From: CAWIUB01 sp963839175 | GTDB lineage: Bacteria > Actinomycetota > Actinomycetes > Mycobacteriales > Jatrophihabitantaceae | Length of the DNA stretch: 64,000 nucleotides | Direction: 5' to 3' | Assembly (NCBI GenBank): GCA_963839175.1 | Contig: CAWIUB010000037.1 | Span: forward strand, 3,426 to 67,425 | In this document: in pieces, positions 46,262 through 54,783 of the stretch | How positions within the stretch are numbered: position 1 is the first letter of the stretch | Layout of the letters: the number at the start of each line of letters is the position of its first letter | Made by a program: the position numbers and the translations under genes | Notes under the pieces: generated by a model | What the model saw: the letters and a program-made list of their open reading frames with translations, nothing else | Databases searched by the model: none | Told to the model about the DNA's origin: nothing

Positions 46262-47482
46262 ATGACCGAAGCCGTGATTGTTTCCACCGCCCGCTCTCCC
46301 ATCGGCCGGGCGGGCAAGGGCTCGTTGGCGACCGTGCGTCCCGACGATCTGGCCGCGCACGTGGTTCGGGCGGCTCTGGACAAGGTTCCCGAGCTCGACC
46401 CGCATGACATCAACGACCTGCTGCTGGGCTGCGGGCTGCCGGGTGGTGAATCAGGATTCAACATGGGCCGTGTCGTCGCGGTCGAGCTCGGCTACGACTT
46501 CCTGCCCGGTGCCACGATCACCCGCTATTGCTCCTCGTCGCTGCAAACCACGCGGATGGCGTTCCACGCGATCAAGGCGGGAGAGGGTGACGTGTTCATA
46601 TCGGCCGGCGTGGAAACGGTATCCCGGTTCGCCAAGGGCAGTTCGGACTCGTGGCCGGACACCCACAGCCCGTTGTTCGCCGACGCCGAAGCCCGCACCG
46701 CGGCCACAGCTGCGGCCGGTGGTGACACCTGGGCCGACCCACGCGCGGACGGCCAGCTGCCCGACATCTACATGGCGATGGGGCAGACCGCGGAGAACCT
46801 GGCGCGGGTCAAGGGCGTCAGCCGGGAGGACATGGACCACTTCGGGGTCCGCTCGCAGAACCTGGCCGAGAAGTCCATCGCCAACGGCTTCTGGGCCCGC
46901 GAGATCACCCCGGTCACCCTGCCGGACGGGTCGGTCGTCGCTGCCGACGACGGGCCGCGGGCGGGTGTCACGTACGAGGCGGTGGCCGCGCTCAAACCGG
47001 TGTTCCGCCCGGACGGCCGGGTCACCGCCGGCAACTGCTGTCCGCTCAACGACGGCGCTGCCGCGCTGGTGATCATGTCCGACGCCAAGGCCGCCACGCT
47101 CGGCATCACGCCCCTGGCGCGCATCGTGTCGACCGGCCTCTGCGCGCTGTCGCCCGAAATCATGGGGCTCGGCCCGGTGGAGGCGTCCACCAAGGCGCTC
47201 GCCCTGGCTGGCATGACGATCGGCGACATCGATCTGGTCGAGATCAACGAGGCGTTCGCGGCTCAGGTGATCCCGTCCTACCAGGACCTGGGCATCGACC
47301 TGGACAGGCTGAACGTCAACGGCGGGGCAATCGCATTGGGTCACCCGTTCGGGATGACCGGCGCGCGCATCACCACAACGTTGATCAACTCGTTGCAGAC
47401 CCATGACAAGCAGTTCGGGCTGGAGACCATGTGCGTCGGTGGCGGCCAGGGCATGGCAATGATCATCGAACGGCTCTCGTAG
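46262..47482 (+). CDS. acetyl-CoA C-acyltransferase (thiolase)
   Basis: A 406-residue thiolase (FadA-type). Acylated Cys in ATITRYCSSSLQTTRMAF (Cys90), GGAIALGHPFGMTGAR (His), and CVGGGQGMAMII (second Cys). Degrades beta-ketoacyl-CoA or forms acetoacetyl-CoA. Neighbourhood resembles mycobacterial fadA3. A hairpin follows 36 bp after the stop. Confidence 0.93.
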   Translation: MTEAVIVSTARSPIGRAGKGSLATVRPDDLAAHVVRAALDKVPELDPHDINDLLLGCGLPGGESGFNMGRVVAVELGYDFLPGATITRYCSSSLQTTRMAFHAIKAGEGDVFISAGVETVSRFAKGSSDSWPDTHSPLFADAEARTAATAAAGGDTWADPRADGQLPDIYMAMGQTAENLARVKGVSREDMDHFGVRSQNLAEKSIANGFWAREITPVTLPDGSVVAADDGPRAGVTYEAVAALKPVFRPDGRVTAGNCCPLNDGAAALVIMSDAKAATLGITPLARIVSTGLCALSPEIMGLGPVEASTKALALAGMTIGDIDLVEINEAFAAQVIPSYQDLGIDLDRLNVNGGAIALGHPFGMTGARITTTLINSLQTHDKQFGLETMCVGGGQGMAMIIERLS

Positions 47483-47517
47483 CTGCCCATCGGTCGCGAT
47501 CAGCCCATCAGCCATCG

Positions 47518-47537
47518 GTCGCCCGTCCTTGGGCGAC
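47518..47537 (+). terminator. hairpin after the thiolase gene
   Basis: GTCGCCC (47518-47524) and GGGCGAC (47531-47537) form a perfect 7-bp stem with a 6-nt loop. There is no T tract, usual for high-GC actinobacteria. Confidence 0.5.
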
Positions 47538-47548
47538 CCCTCCCTCGG

Positions 47549-47602
47549 GCGATCTTGAGGCTCACGTCGAGCGATAGGTCAAGGTAGACCTCAAGATCAA
47601 CG
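47549..47602. repeat. hairpin repeat, copy 1
   Basis: A 54-bp element whose ends GATCTTGAGG (47551-47560) and CCTCAAGATC (47589-47598) pair, with GATAGGTCAAG in the loop. A second copy is at 48705-48759, on the far side of the DUF559 gene. Confidence 0.8.
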
Positions 47603-47607
47603 ATCCG

Positions 47608-47671
47608 GGGCGCCGTGACGGCACGGTCGAGGGCGCCGTGACGGCAGGTCGAGGGCGCCGGGACGACCCGA
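47608..47671. repeat. imperfect 22-23-bp tandem repeat, about 2.8 copies
   Basis: GGGCGCCGTGACGGCA plus GGTCGA recurs at 47608, 47631 and 47653 (last copy degenerate). Intergenic; no gene between 47483 and 47766. Confidence 0.7.
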
Positions 47672-47766
47672 GTCGGCCCTCGCCACCGCTATCCACAGGC
47701 ATTTCGCCCGTCCACAGATCCTGCGGCCGCCTGTTGCCGCGCCCCTGACGCGCCGACGATCCATTT

Positions 47767-48695
47767 GTGCTCACCGCTTCGGCCTCCCGGGCACGCCGGC
47801 CCGATCTCTGTGAACTCGGCGGCGTGGCGGATCGTCGGCAGCTCAACGAACTGAGCATCGGCCCCAGCGAGCTCGCGGCGCAGGTCGCAGCTGGCCGGTG
47901 GCGGCTGTGTGGTTGCGCGATCGTCCTGCACAACACCCGGCTGACCCGTGAACAACGCTGGGCGGCCGCGCTCGTCAATTGCGGACCTCAATCCGTGCTG
48001 ACGTCGTTCACGGCCGCACAGGCCCATGGGCTGCGTGGCTGGGAGCGGGACGAGGTGCACGTGCTGGCGCCTGTCGGCGGGCACCAAGCAGACCTCAGTC
48101 GACGAGTTCGCGATCCGGCTGCACCTGACCGGCGATTGGTCCCGCGTGCGCCAGATTCGGCCGCGACGTCTGCACGATCTCGCCCAGGCGACCGTGCTGG
48201 CGGGGAGCACCTTCGCCGAGCCACGCTCGGCGAGTGGCTTGCTGGCGGCCACCGTCCAGCAGCGCCTGCTGCGCGCCGACAGCCTGGCGCGGGCCCTGGC
48301 CGAGGCCACCCCGGCTACGGCATCGTGCGGCGATGGTGCATGCCGTCGCGGACATCGAGCAGGGCGCGCAGGCGTTGAGCGAGATCGATTTCGTCCGACT
48401 GTGCAGGCGCAACGGGCTGCCCACGCCGATGCATCAGGCGGTGCGGCGCGAGCCGTCTGGGCGGCGGCGCTATCTCGACGCCAGCTGGGCATTGCCGGAC
48501 GGCCGGATCGTCGCAGTGGAGGTCGACGGCGCGCTGCACCTCAATGTGCGGACGTGGCGCAATGATCAGCTTCGGCAGAACGAACTTGTGCTCGACGGAA
48601 TGCTATTGCTCCGCTATCCGAGCGATGTCGTGCGCTACGAGGAGCAGCTGGTGGTCGCCCAGCTTCGCCGTGCGATGAGCTCCACCGTGCGCTGA
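47767..48695 (+). pseudogene. AbiEi-like/DUF559 protein gene with two frameshifts
   Basis: Three frames must be joined: from the GTG at 47767 (GGVADRRQLNELSIGPSELAAQ, LTSFTAAQAHGLRGWERDEVHVLAP), then shift near 48080 (VDEFAIRLHLTGDWSRVRQIRPRRLHDLAQATVLAGS), then shift near 48310 (ALSEIDFVRLCRRNGL, VDGALHLNVRTWRNDQLRQNELVLDGMLLLRYPSDVV) to the TGA at 48693. N-terminus resembles type IV antitoxin regulators, C-terminus is a restriction-endonuclease-like DUF559 domain. Bracketed by hairpin repeats. Confidence 0.75.
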
Positions 48696-48704
48696 GCGCT
48701 GCCC

Positions 48705-48759
48705 GCGATCTTGAGGCGCACGCCGAGGGGATAGGTCAAGCTGCGCCTCAAGATCAACG
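48705..48759. repeat. hairpin repeat, copy 2
   Basis: Second copy of the element at 47549. Here the stem is 14 bp: GATCTTGAGGCGCA (48707-48720) and its complement (48742-48755) around a 21-nt loop with GGATAGGTCAAG. Confidence 0.8.
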
Positions 48760-48912
48760 AAAACGGGGCCGCGTAACCGCGCCTGGGCGCCGTCGTTGAG
48801 CAGGCTGGACGGCCAGCTCCCTTGCGGAGGGGGAAGGGAGTCGGGCCGGCCGGCAGGACTACGACGGCGGACCCAGCTGCATCGGGCCCGCCGTCGTCGG
48901 TGTCTGACAAGG

Positions 48913-49773
48913 TCAGTTGCGCATATAGCCGAGCAGACGCAGGATCTCGAGGTACAGCCAGATCAACGTCACCATGATCCCGAACGCGGCGTACCAGGCG
49001 AACCTCTCGTCGGCGCCTCGCCGGATGCCCTGCTCGACCATGTCGAAGTCGAGCACCAGGTTGAACGCCGCCACCGCGATGCACAGCAGGCTGAAGATGA
49101 TCGCCATGGCGCCGCCGTCGCGCAGGCCGAGCCCGCCCGGGTGGAACAGGGCAGCAATGATGTTGACGAGCATCAGCCCGACCACGCCGATGGTCGCGCC
49201 GACCACGATGCGGGTCAGCCGTGGGGTGACCCGGATCGCGCCGACGCGGTAGACCACGAGCATGCCGCCGGCCACCATAATGGTGCCGAGCAGGGCCTGC
49301 ACGACGATGCCGGGCTTCCAGTTCTCGAACGCTCGGCTGATGCCACCGAGGAAGGCGCCCTCGAACGCCGAGTAGATCAGCGCGGTGACCGCGTTGACCC
49401 GCATGGTGAAGGCCATGTACAGGCCCAGGCCGAGCCCGCCGAGAGCGCCGATCGTGATCACCGCGCCAGAGGCGCTGTCCGGCACGGCGACCCAGGTGAT
49501 CGCGCCGGCCACCAGCACGACGGCCAGCATCAGGCCGGTGCGCACCACCACGTCGTCCAAGGTCATGTACCGGGTGGGGGCTACCGGGCCGCCGAAGCCG
49601 CCGCCCGATCCGCCGCCGTAGCCCGGCTTCGTGCTGGTGGGCGGAACGGTCGGACCGCCGAAGGACGGCTGGCTGTACATCCGCTCCAGCTCCTCCGGCG
49701 TCGCGCCGGGCGGCGCCGTCCGCGTCGCGGACCGCGATGGCTCGCTGAACTTGTTGAGTACCGGGTTCGGCAC
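48913..49773 (-). CDS. Bax inhibitor-1/YccA family membrane protein
   Basis: A 286-residue protein with a Gly/Pro-rich N-terminus (GGGSGGGFGGPVAPTRYMTLDDVVVRTG) and seven membrane helices; typical pattern VNAVTALIYSAFEGAFLGGISRAFE and a C-terminal AAFGIMVTLIWLYLEILRLLGYMR. Function unclear in bacteria (possible ion leak). The GTG at 49773 is five bases after AGGAGG; the ATG at 49791 contains that site in its coding frame and is less likely. Confidence 0.9.
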   Translation of the reverse strand: MPNPVLNKFSEPSRSATRTAPPGATPEELERMYSQPSFGGPTVPPTSTKPGYGGGSGGGFGGPVAPTRYMTLDDVVVRTGLMLAVVLVAGAITWVAVPDSASGAVITIGALGGLGLGLYMAFTMRVNAVTALIYSAFEGAFLGGISRAFENWKPGIVVQALLGTIMVAGGMLVVYRVGAIRVTPRLTRIVVGATIGVVGLMLVNIIAALFHPGGLGLRDGGAMAIIFSLLCIAVAAFNLVLDFDMVEQGIRRGADERFAWYAAFGIMVTLIWLYLEILRLLGYMRN

Positions 49774-49901
49774 AACTGCCTCCTGGGGCATAACCTCTCG
49801 GGGCCAGCACTGTACGGCACCCGCGCTACTCCTCCAACGATACGAGTTTGCGCCCAGTTCCGGGATAGCGAGGTCCGGCCACCTCGTGCGACGCTGAGCG
49901 G

Positions 49902-50105
49902 ATGAGTGGCGCCCAAGACCCGGTGCACGCCGTGGACTCGGCAGGCACGGATGACGTTAAGGACAAGTTCCGCGAGGCGCTCGAGCGCAAGCGCGGACAG
50001 CAGGCAGATCAGCACGCAGAGGAGCTGCGCGACCCGTCGAAGATCCACGGTGCGCACGGCGCCGCCGGTGTCAAGCGGACGTTCCGTCGCAAGAGCGGCA
50101 GCTGA
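49902..50105 (+). CDS. DUF5302 small protein
   Basis: A 67-residue actinobacterial protein with the DUF5302 pattern DDVKDKFREALERKRG followed by KIHGAHGAAGVKRTFRRKSG. Function unknown. Confidence 0.85.
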   Translation: MSGAQDPVHAVDSAGTDDVKDKFREALERKRGQQADQHAEELRDPSKIHGAHGAAGVKRTFRRKSGS

Positions 50106-50222
50106 CCGCTGCTGACGGTGCGGCGATCCCGAAAATGAACTTCGCGTGCGCCCTGCATATCGAATGAACCGCTCGTAACGAGACGGTTCGCGAATCGCTA
50201 CCTCAACGTCCAGCCGGAGGAA

Positions 50223-50846
50223 TCACGGCAGGAACACGCGCTGCAGTAGGTCGGTGAGCCAGGCCTGGAACTTCTCCACGGTCCAGCCTCCGTCGAGCAC
50301 CAGGCGTAGGTAGGCCTGCGGGGGCAGCGCCCATAAGGTGTCGGCGACCGTGCGCTCCTCGCAGCGCAACGTGGCCTTGGCCGCAAGGTTGGCTGCCACG
50401 GTGGCGGTGCCGGTGCGGCGTTGTCGGGAGAGGTTATTCCAGAGCGTCGCCGCATCGGCGTCCACGGCTGCGGCCGTCTCGACAGCCCTCATGAGCGGCG
50501 CCACACGCTGGAGGATCCAGCACAGATTGCGCGCGTGCAGTTCCAGTGATCGCGCCGGGTCGGGCTCGTCGAGCGCTTCCTTGAACCACGGACGGTCCGC
50601 GATCGGCACCGGCGCGTCATCGCCGACCATTGCCTGGTCGAGGACCGCTTTGAGGATGACGGGCTTGGTCCCCACGGCCGTGAACACGGTCGGCCGTGCC
50701 ACGCCCGCCTCGGCCGCGATCTCGTCAATCGAGGTTGCGAGGTAACCCTTCGTCGAGAAAAGCCGGTGGGCGGCAGCACAGACAAGCCGCGGTGCGTCCC
50801 CGCGGCGGATGCTCGACCGGTAGGTGCGCCTCTTGACACTCGCCAC
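50223..50846 (-). CDS. TetR-family transcriptional regulator
   Basis: A 207-residue regulator. N-terminal HTH: VCAAAHRLFSTKGYLATSIDEIAAEAGVARPTVFTAVGTKPVILKAV; the C-terminal ligand domain is variable and Trp-containing. It is divergent from a SnoaL-like gene with a palindrome in the 67-bp gap, so it probably represses that gene and itself. Confidence 0.92.
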   Translation of the reverse strand: MASVKRRTYRSSIRRGDAPRLVCAAAHRLFSTKGYLATSIDEIAAEAGVARPTVFTAVGTKPVILKAVLDQAMVGDDAPVPIADRPWFKEALDEPDPARSLELHARNLCWILQRVAPLMRAVETAAAVDADAATLWNNLSRQRRTGTATVAANLAAKATLRCEERTVADTLWALPPQAYLRLVLDGGWTVEKFQAWLTDLLQRVFLP

Positions 50847-50865
50847 GACCGGAATGATACTCAGG

Positions 50866-50881
50866 ATCTATTCAGATAGAT
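50866..50881. promoter_or_regulatory. candidate TetR operator
   Basis: ATCTAT (50866-50871) and ATAGAT (50876-50881) around TCAG form a 16-bp palindrome between divergent genes; CTCAG occurs on both outer sides (50860 and 50883). Confidence 0.6.
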
Positions 50882-50913
50882 GCTCAGTCTAATCTGTGCA
50901 GTGGAGGTGGACC

Positions 50914-51354
50914 ATGACCGAGACAGAGCAGTTCCTCGCAGCGACGATGCCGCGGCTGACCAAGGCGGAGATCGCCCTGCACAACGGCGATCCCGCCGAG
51001 CGAATCGCGATGTGGTCGCGCACCGACCCGCTGACGCTGTTCGGTGCAGCCATGTCAGGACGCGGTTGGGCCGAGATCGGTCGGACGTTCGAGTTCCTCG
51101 GCAATCAGTTCTCGAACTGCACCTCCTACGAGAACGAGATCGTGGCGGCCGAGGCAAGCGGAGACCTCGCGTACACCGTCGCGTTGGAGCACACGACCGC
51201 ATCGATCGCCGGCGCCCCGCCGCAGCCGTACGTGCTCCGCGCCACGACGGTCTTCCGGCGCGAGGACGGCGAATGGAAAGTCGTGCACAGACACGGCGAC
51301 GCGCTGGCGTCGGACTCGGGCGAGGTCGTGGGCCAGCTGACAAGCCCACGATGA
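50914..51354 (+). CDS. SnoaL-like (NTF2-fold) protein
   Basis: A 146-residue protein with the cone-shaped NTF2-like pattern: LTKAEIALHNGDPAERIAMWSRTDPLTLFGA, W-EIGRTFEFLG, then VLRATTVFRREDGEWKVVHRHGD. Such domains act as isomerases, cyclases or detoxifying hydrolases, or bind small ligands. ATG at 50914 follows GGAGGTGG. Likely under control of the divergent TetR. Confidence 0.85.
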   Translation: MTETEQFLAATMPRLTKAEIALHNGDPAERIAMWSRTDPLTLFGAAMSGRGWAEIGRTFEFLGNQFSNCTSYENEIVAAEASGDLAYTVALEHTTASIAGAPPQPYVLRATTVFRREDGEWKVVHRHGDALASDSGEVVGQLTSPR

Positions 51355-51379
51355 ATGCAGCAGCAGACCAAGTAGCGCG

Positions 51380-51385
51380 TAGGGT
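51380..51385 (+). promoter_or_regulatory. putative -10 of the leaderless antitoxin transcript
   Basis: TAGGGT seven bases before the ATG at 51393. Confidence 0.4.
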
Positions 51386-51392
51386 TGAACTC

Positions 51393-51680
51393 ATGACGCT
51401 ACCTAGCAATGAGCTGAAGATCGAGGTAGGTGTGCGCGAGCTGCATGATCAGCTCAGCCGTTACGTACGCCATGTCGGGGCTGGCGGCGAGGTCGTGGTC
51501 ACGATGCGCGGTCGCCGTATCGCCCGCCTGACGGCGGTGGAGCGTGACGATCCAATGGCCGACTTGCGTGCCCGCGGGTTGGTGCGTGATCCGATAAGAC
51601 CTCGCCGACGCGCGAGTGGGCGTGCCCGGCTGACGGCGGCCGGGTCCGTGTCGGATCTCGTCGGGGAGCAACGGCGCTGA
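51393..51680 (+). CDS. Phd/VapB-type antitoxin
   Basis: A 95-residue antitoxin with the Phd/YefM-like N-terminus IEVGVRELHDQLSRYVRHVGAGGEVVVTMRGRRIARLTAV and a basic C-terminus. An in-frame ATG at 51351 overlaps the SnoaL stop and would add 14 residues; the leaderless promoter favours 51393. Partner toxin follows directly. Confidence 0.88.
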   Translation: MTLPSNELKIEVGVRELHDQLSRYVRHVGAGGEVVVTMRGRRIARLTAVERDDPMADLRARGLVRDPIRPRRRASGRARLTAAGSVSDLVGEQRR

Positions 51681-52108
51681 TCGTCTACGTCGACACGTCA
51701 GCGCTGGTGAAGCTCGTGTTCGACGAATCGGGGTCTGATCTCGCCGCCGAGCTCTGGGATCGAGCGGACGTCGTCGCGTCGAGTCAGCTGGTCTACCCCG
51801 AGGCGCGGGCCGCGGCCGCCGCGGCCCGTCGCGGGGATCGGATCGACTCGCGCACCCTTCGGCGCGCGGTCCAAAGGATTGACGGGCTCTGCGCCGAGCT
51901 GGACTTCATCGGTGTCGATCTCGATTTGGCGCGTGCCGCGGGAGGGCTCGCGGAGGCGCATGGGCTGCGTGGCTACGACGCCGTCCACTTGGCCTCGGCG
52001 TTGAGCATCGGCGCGGAGCCGCTGCTACTCGCGACCTGGGACGGCGACCTCGCACACGCGGCCGTGGCTTTAGGCTGCAGCGTGTCACCGCCGCCAGCGT
52101 CGCAGTGA
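51677..52108 (+). CDS. VapC-type PIN-domain toxin, apparent CTG start
   Basis: A PIN RNase of 143 residues. The conserved first strand IVYVDTSALVKLVFDESG, with the catalytic Asp, lies upstream of the first standard codon (GTG at 51707). The only in-frame candidate for the complete domain is the CTG at 51677, which overlaps the antitoxin stop as CTGA and follows GGGGAG by eight bases. Other acidic sites: VYPEARAAAAAARR, GYDAVHLASALSI and ATWDGDLAHAA. Confidence 0.8.
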   Translation: MIVYVDTSALVKLVFDESGSDLAAELWDRADVVASSQLVYPEARAAAAAARRGDRIDSRTLRRAVQRIDGLCAELDFIGVDLDLARAAGGLAEAHGLRGYDAVHLASALSIGAEPLLLATWDGDLAHAAVALGCSVSPPPASQ

Positions 52109-52166
52109 CATCCAGCCGCCTTCGTCTGCACATCCCGCACGATCCGGATCACGGATGGTGGCCGAG

Positions 52167-52240
52167 TGCCCCCGGTGGGGCTCGAACCCACACTGCGACC
52201 CTTTTAAGGGGTCTGCCTCTGCCGATTGGGCCACGGGGGC
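52167..52240 (-). tRNA. tRNA with UAA anticodon, class I size (tRNA-Leu)
   Basis: A 74-nt cloverleaf: acceptor GCCCCCG/CGGGGGC, D-arm with GCC and GGC, anticodon stem GACCC/GGGTC (minus strand) enclosing the loop CTTAAAA with anticodon TAA at 52204-52206, 5-nt variable loop, T-arm GTGGG-TTCGAGC-CCCAC, discriminator A. No CCA is encoded. Anticodon UAA reads UUA (Leu), yet the short variable loop is not the long arm normal for bacterial tRNA-Leu. Confidence 0.9.
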
Positions 52241-52260
52241 ATTGTCACTGTAAGCACGGC

Positions 52261-53604
52261 TCAGGGAGCGGACCGCTCGGGCAGCCGATGCTGGCCGGCC
52301 GCCTTCTCGAATTCGGCGCGCGGCTGCTGAAGCTGGCCGAGCGAGACTACCTCGCGTTTGAAGAACAGCGCGGCTGTCCAGTCGGTCAGCACCCTGATCT
52401 TGCGATTGAACGTCGGCATCCGCATGACGTGATAGGTGCGGTGCATGAACCAGGCGACGATCCCGCGCAGCTTGATGCCGTAGATCTCGGCCACCCCGCG
52501 GTACAGGCCCAACGAGGCCACCGAGCCCGCGTACGCATGCTTGTAGTCGCTCAGCGCCAAGCCCTTGATCGTCGCGACGACATTGCCGGCGACCGTCTTG
52601 GCCTGACGCACCGCGTGCTGGGCGCTGGGACCGAGCAGCACGGTCGGGTCGTCCTGGGAAATGTCCGGGACGGCCGCGCAGTCCCCTGCCGCGAAGACGC
52701 CCGGCGCCCCGCGGACAGTCAGGTTCGCGTCGCAGGGCAACCTGCCCTTGTCGTCCAGGACGAAGTCGGTCTGTTCGAGCACCGGGTTGGCCTGCACGCC
52801 GGCCGTCCACACCACCGTGTCGGTATCGAACTCGTCGCCGTCGCTGAGCATGGCGTGGCCGCCCTCGACCGAGCGGAGCAGGGTGTTGAGCCGCACGTCG
52901 ATGCCCCGGTCGGTCAGCCGGTCGACGGTATACGCGCTCAATGCCACCGACACCTCCGGCATGATCCGCGACGCCGCCTCGACCATGACCCAGCGCATGT
53001 CCCGCGCTTCGATCTCGGGTATGTAGCGCAGCGCGTAGCGGGCCATGTCCTCCAGTTCGGCCATCGCCTCGACGCCGGCGTACCCGCCGCCGATGAACAG
53101 GAACGTCAGCGCCCGCCTGCGCCGCTGCTGATCGGCCGTCGAGGCCGCGCGGTCGAGGCAGGACAGCACGTGGTTGCGCAGGTAGATCGCCTCGCCGACC
53201 GTCTTGAAGCCGATGCCGTGCTCGGCCAGACCGGGAATGGGCAGCAGTCGGGAGATCGAGCCCGGGCACATGACGAGCAGGTCGTAGGCCAGCTCGTACG
53301 TCTCGTCGTCGGTTAACTGGACGGTGACCGTCCGGCGGGCGTGCTCGACGCGGGTCACCGAGCCTGTGACCACCCGGCACTTCTTCAGCACTCGGCGCAG
53401 CGAGACCACCACATGCCGGGGCTCGAGCGAGCCCGCGGCCGCCTCGGGCAGGAACGGCTGATAGGTCATCGTCGACTGCGGATCGATCACCATGATCTCC
53501 GCGCGGCCACGCGACAGCTTCCGCTGCAGCCGCAGCGCCGTGTACATGCCGACGTAGCCGCCGCCGACGATGACGATCCGGGTCGGCTGGTTGAGCTTCG
53601 CCAT
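52261..53604 (-). CDS. ndh: type II NADH dehydrogenase
   Basis: A 447-residue membrane-associated flavoprotein passing electrons from NADH to quinone without proton pumping. First FAD-binding GxGxxG: IVIVGGGYVGMYTALRLQ; NAD site FLFIGGGYAGVEAMAEL; second FAD motif GVFAAGDCAAVPD; C-terminal membrane-binding helices with YHVMRMPTFNRKIRVLTDW. The tRNA lies 20 bp beyond its stop on the same strand. Confidence 0.94.
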   Translation of the reverse strand: MAKLNQPTRIVIVGGGYVGMYTALRLQRKLSRGRAEIMVIDPQSTMTYQPFLPEAAAGSLEPRHVVVSLRRVLKKCRVVTGSVTRVEHARRTVTVQLTDDETYELAYDLLVMCPGSISRLLPIPGLAEHGIGFKTVGEAIYLRNHVLSCLDRAASTADQQRRRRALTFLFIGGGYAGVEAMAELEDMARYALRYIPEIEARDMRWVMVEAASRIMPEVSVALSAYTVDRLTDRGIDVRLNTLLRSVEGGHAMLSDGDEFDTDTVVWTAGVQANPVLEQTDFVLDDKGRLPCDANLTVRGAPGVFAAGDCAAVPDISQDDPTVLLGPSAQHAVRQAKTVAGNVVATIKGLALSDYKHAYAGSVASLGLYRGVAEIYGIKLRGIVAWFMHRTYHVMRMPTFNRKIRVLTDWTAALFFKREVVSLGQLQQPRAEFEKAAGQHRLPERSAP

Positions 53605-53625
53605 ACCTACCGACCGTAGTCGGCG

Positions 53626-54405
53626 TCAGTTCGGGGTATCGGCGTGGCGGATCGCCCGGGCGACGACGGCGTCGAGCATCGGCTCGGTGAGCCGTCCGGT
53701 GAACGTGTTCTGCTGGCTGACGTGGTAGCAGCCCAGCACCAGCCGGCCCGCCGGCAGCGGCGCCTCGGCCCCGTGCCCGAACGCCGGGATGCGCGCGGGC
53801 GTGGTCAGTCCGGCTGCCCGCAGCGCGGGCCACAGCGCCGACCAGCCGAACGCACCGAGCACGACCACGGCGCGGACGCTCGCCCAGACCAACTGCAGCT
53901 CGCGGGCCAGCCACGGCCGGCAGCTGTCGCGCTCGACGGGCGTCGGTTTGTTCTTCGGCGGCACGCACCGAACGGCCGCCACGACGCGCGTGCGATACAG
54001 GATCAGTCCGTCGTCGGCCGACACCGAGGTCGGCTGGTTGGCCAGCCCGCAGCGGTACAGCGAGGCGTAGAGCCAGGCGCCGGAGCGGTCGCCGGTGAAG
54101 TTGCGCCCGGTCCGGTTCGCCCCATGCGCGCCGGGCGCCAGCCCGACGATCAGGATCTGCGGATCGTCGACTCCGAAGCCCGGCACCGGACGTGCCCAGT
54201 ACACCTCGTCGGCGAAGGCGCGGCGCTTCGTCACGGCTACCTGCTCGCGCCAGGCGACCAATCTCGGGCAGGCGCGGCAGACCGAGACGCGCGCATCCAG
54301 CTGCCGCATCCTGCTGGCACCAGCCGCGAGGTGCCGCACATCGGTATCCGATCGCGCGACGGGCGTCCAGCTGGTCGCTGGATCACCGGGCCAGCGCTCA
54401 CTCAC
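53626..54405 (-). CDS. family 5 uracil-DNA glycosylase (UdgB)
   Basis: A 259-residue iron-sulfur glycosylase. Cys ligands in RVSVCRACPRLVAWR and AVRCVPPKNKPTPVERDSC; active-site loop LAPGAHGANRTGRNFTGD; second motif GCYHVSQQNTFTGRLT. Removes uracil and other damaged bases, including from double-stranded DNA. GTG at 54405 is chosen; an ATG at 54309 is also possible. Confidence 0.9.
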   Translation of the reverse strand: MSERWPGDPATSWTPVARSDTDVRHLAAGASRMRQLDARVSVCRACPRLVAWREQVAVTKRRAFADEVYWARPVPGFGVDDPQILIVGLAPGAHGANRTGRNFTGDRSGAWLYASLYRCGLANQPTSVSADDGLILYRTRVVAAVRCVPPKNKPTPVERDSCRPWLARELQLVWASVRAVVVLGAFGWSALWPALRAAGLTTPARIPAFGHGAEAPLPAGRLVLGCYHVSQQNTFTGRLTEPMLDAVVARAIRHADTPN

Positions 54406-54422
54406 AGGCCTAAGCTCACCCC

Positions 54423-54776
54423 ATGGCGAACACGCTGAGCAAGCTGGCCTGGAGGGGGCTGACGGTGGCGATCGGCCTCCCGATCGGAATCGCCACCCGC
54501 AAAGGGATCCAACTGGCCTGGGCGGCGGCCCGCCCGAACCACCCGCCGCGCGGAGCCACCGACCCGTACGCGCCGTGGCGTGACGCTCTCGGTTGGGCGG
54601 CAGTCTCCGCGGCCGGCATCGCGACCGCACAGATGGCGACCACGAAGGGCGCCGCCACCCTGTGGCGTGGCCTGATCGGTACCGAGCCGCCCGTGGCCAG
54701 GCCGTCGCGAATCGCCGCGCGCCGTGTCGCTAGGAGGACGACCACTGCTCCGAGCCATGAGGCGCCGCACCAGTAG
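54423..54776 (+). CDS. DUF4235 membrane protein
   Basis: A 117-residue protein with two membrane helices and the DUF4235 pattern (KLAWRGLTVAIGLPIGIATRKGIQLAW, W-DALGWAAVSAAGIATAQM) followed by LWRGLIGTEPP and a basic tail. Function unknown, common in actinobacteria. Confidence 0.85.
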   Translation: MANTLSKLAWRGLTVAIGLPIGIATRKGIQLAWAAARPNHPPRGATDPYAPWRDALGWAAVSAAGIATAQMATTKGAATLWRGLIGTEPPVARPSRIAARRVARRTTTAPSHEAPHQ

Positions 54777-54783
54777 TCGGGCG

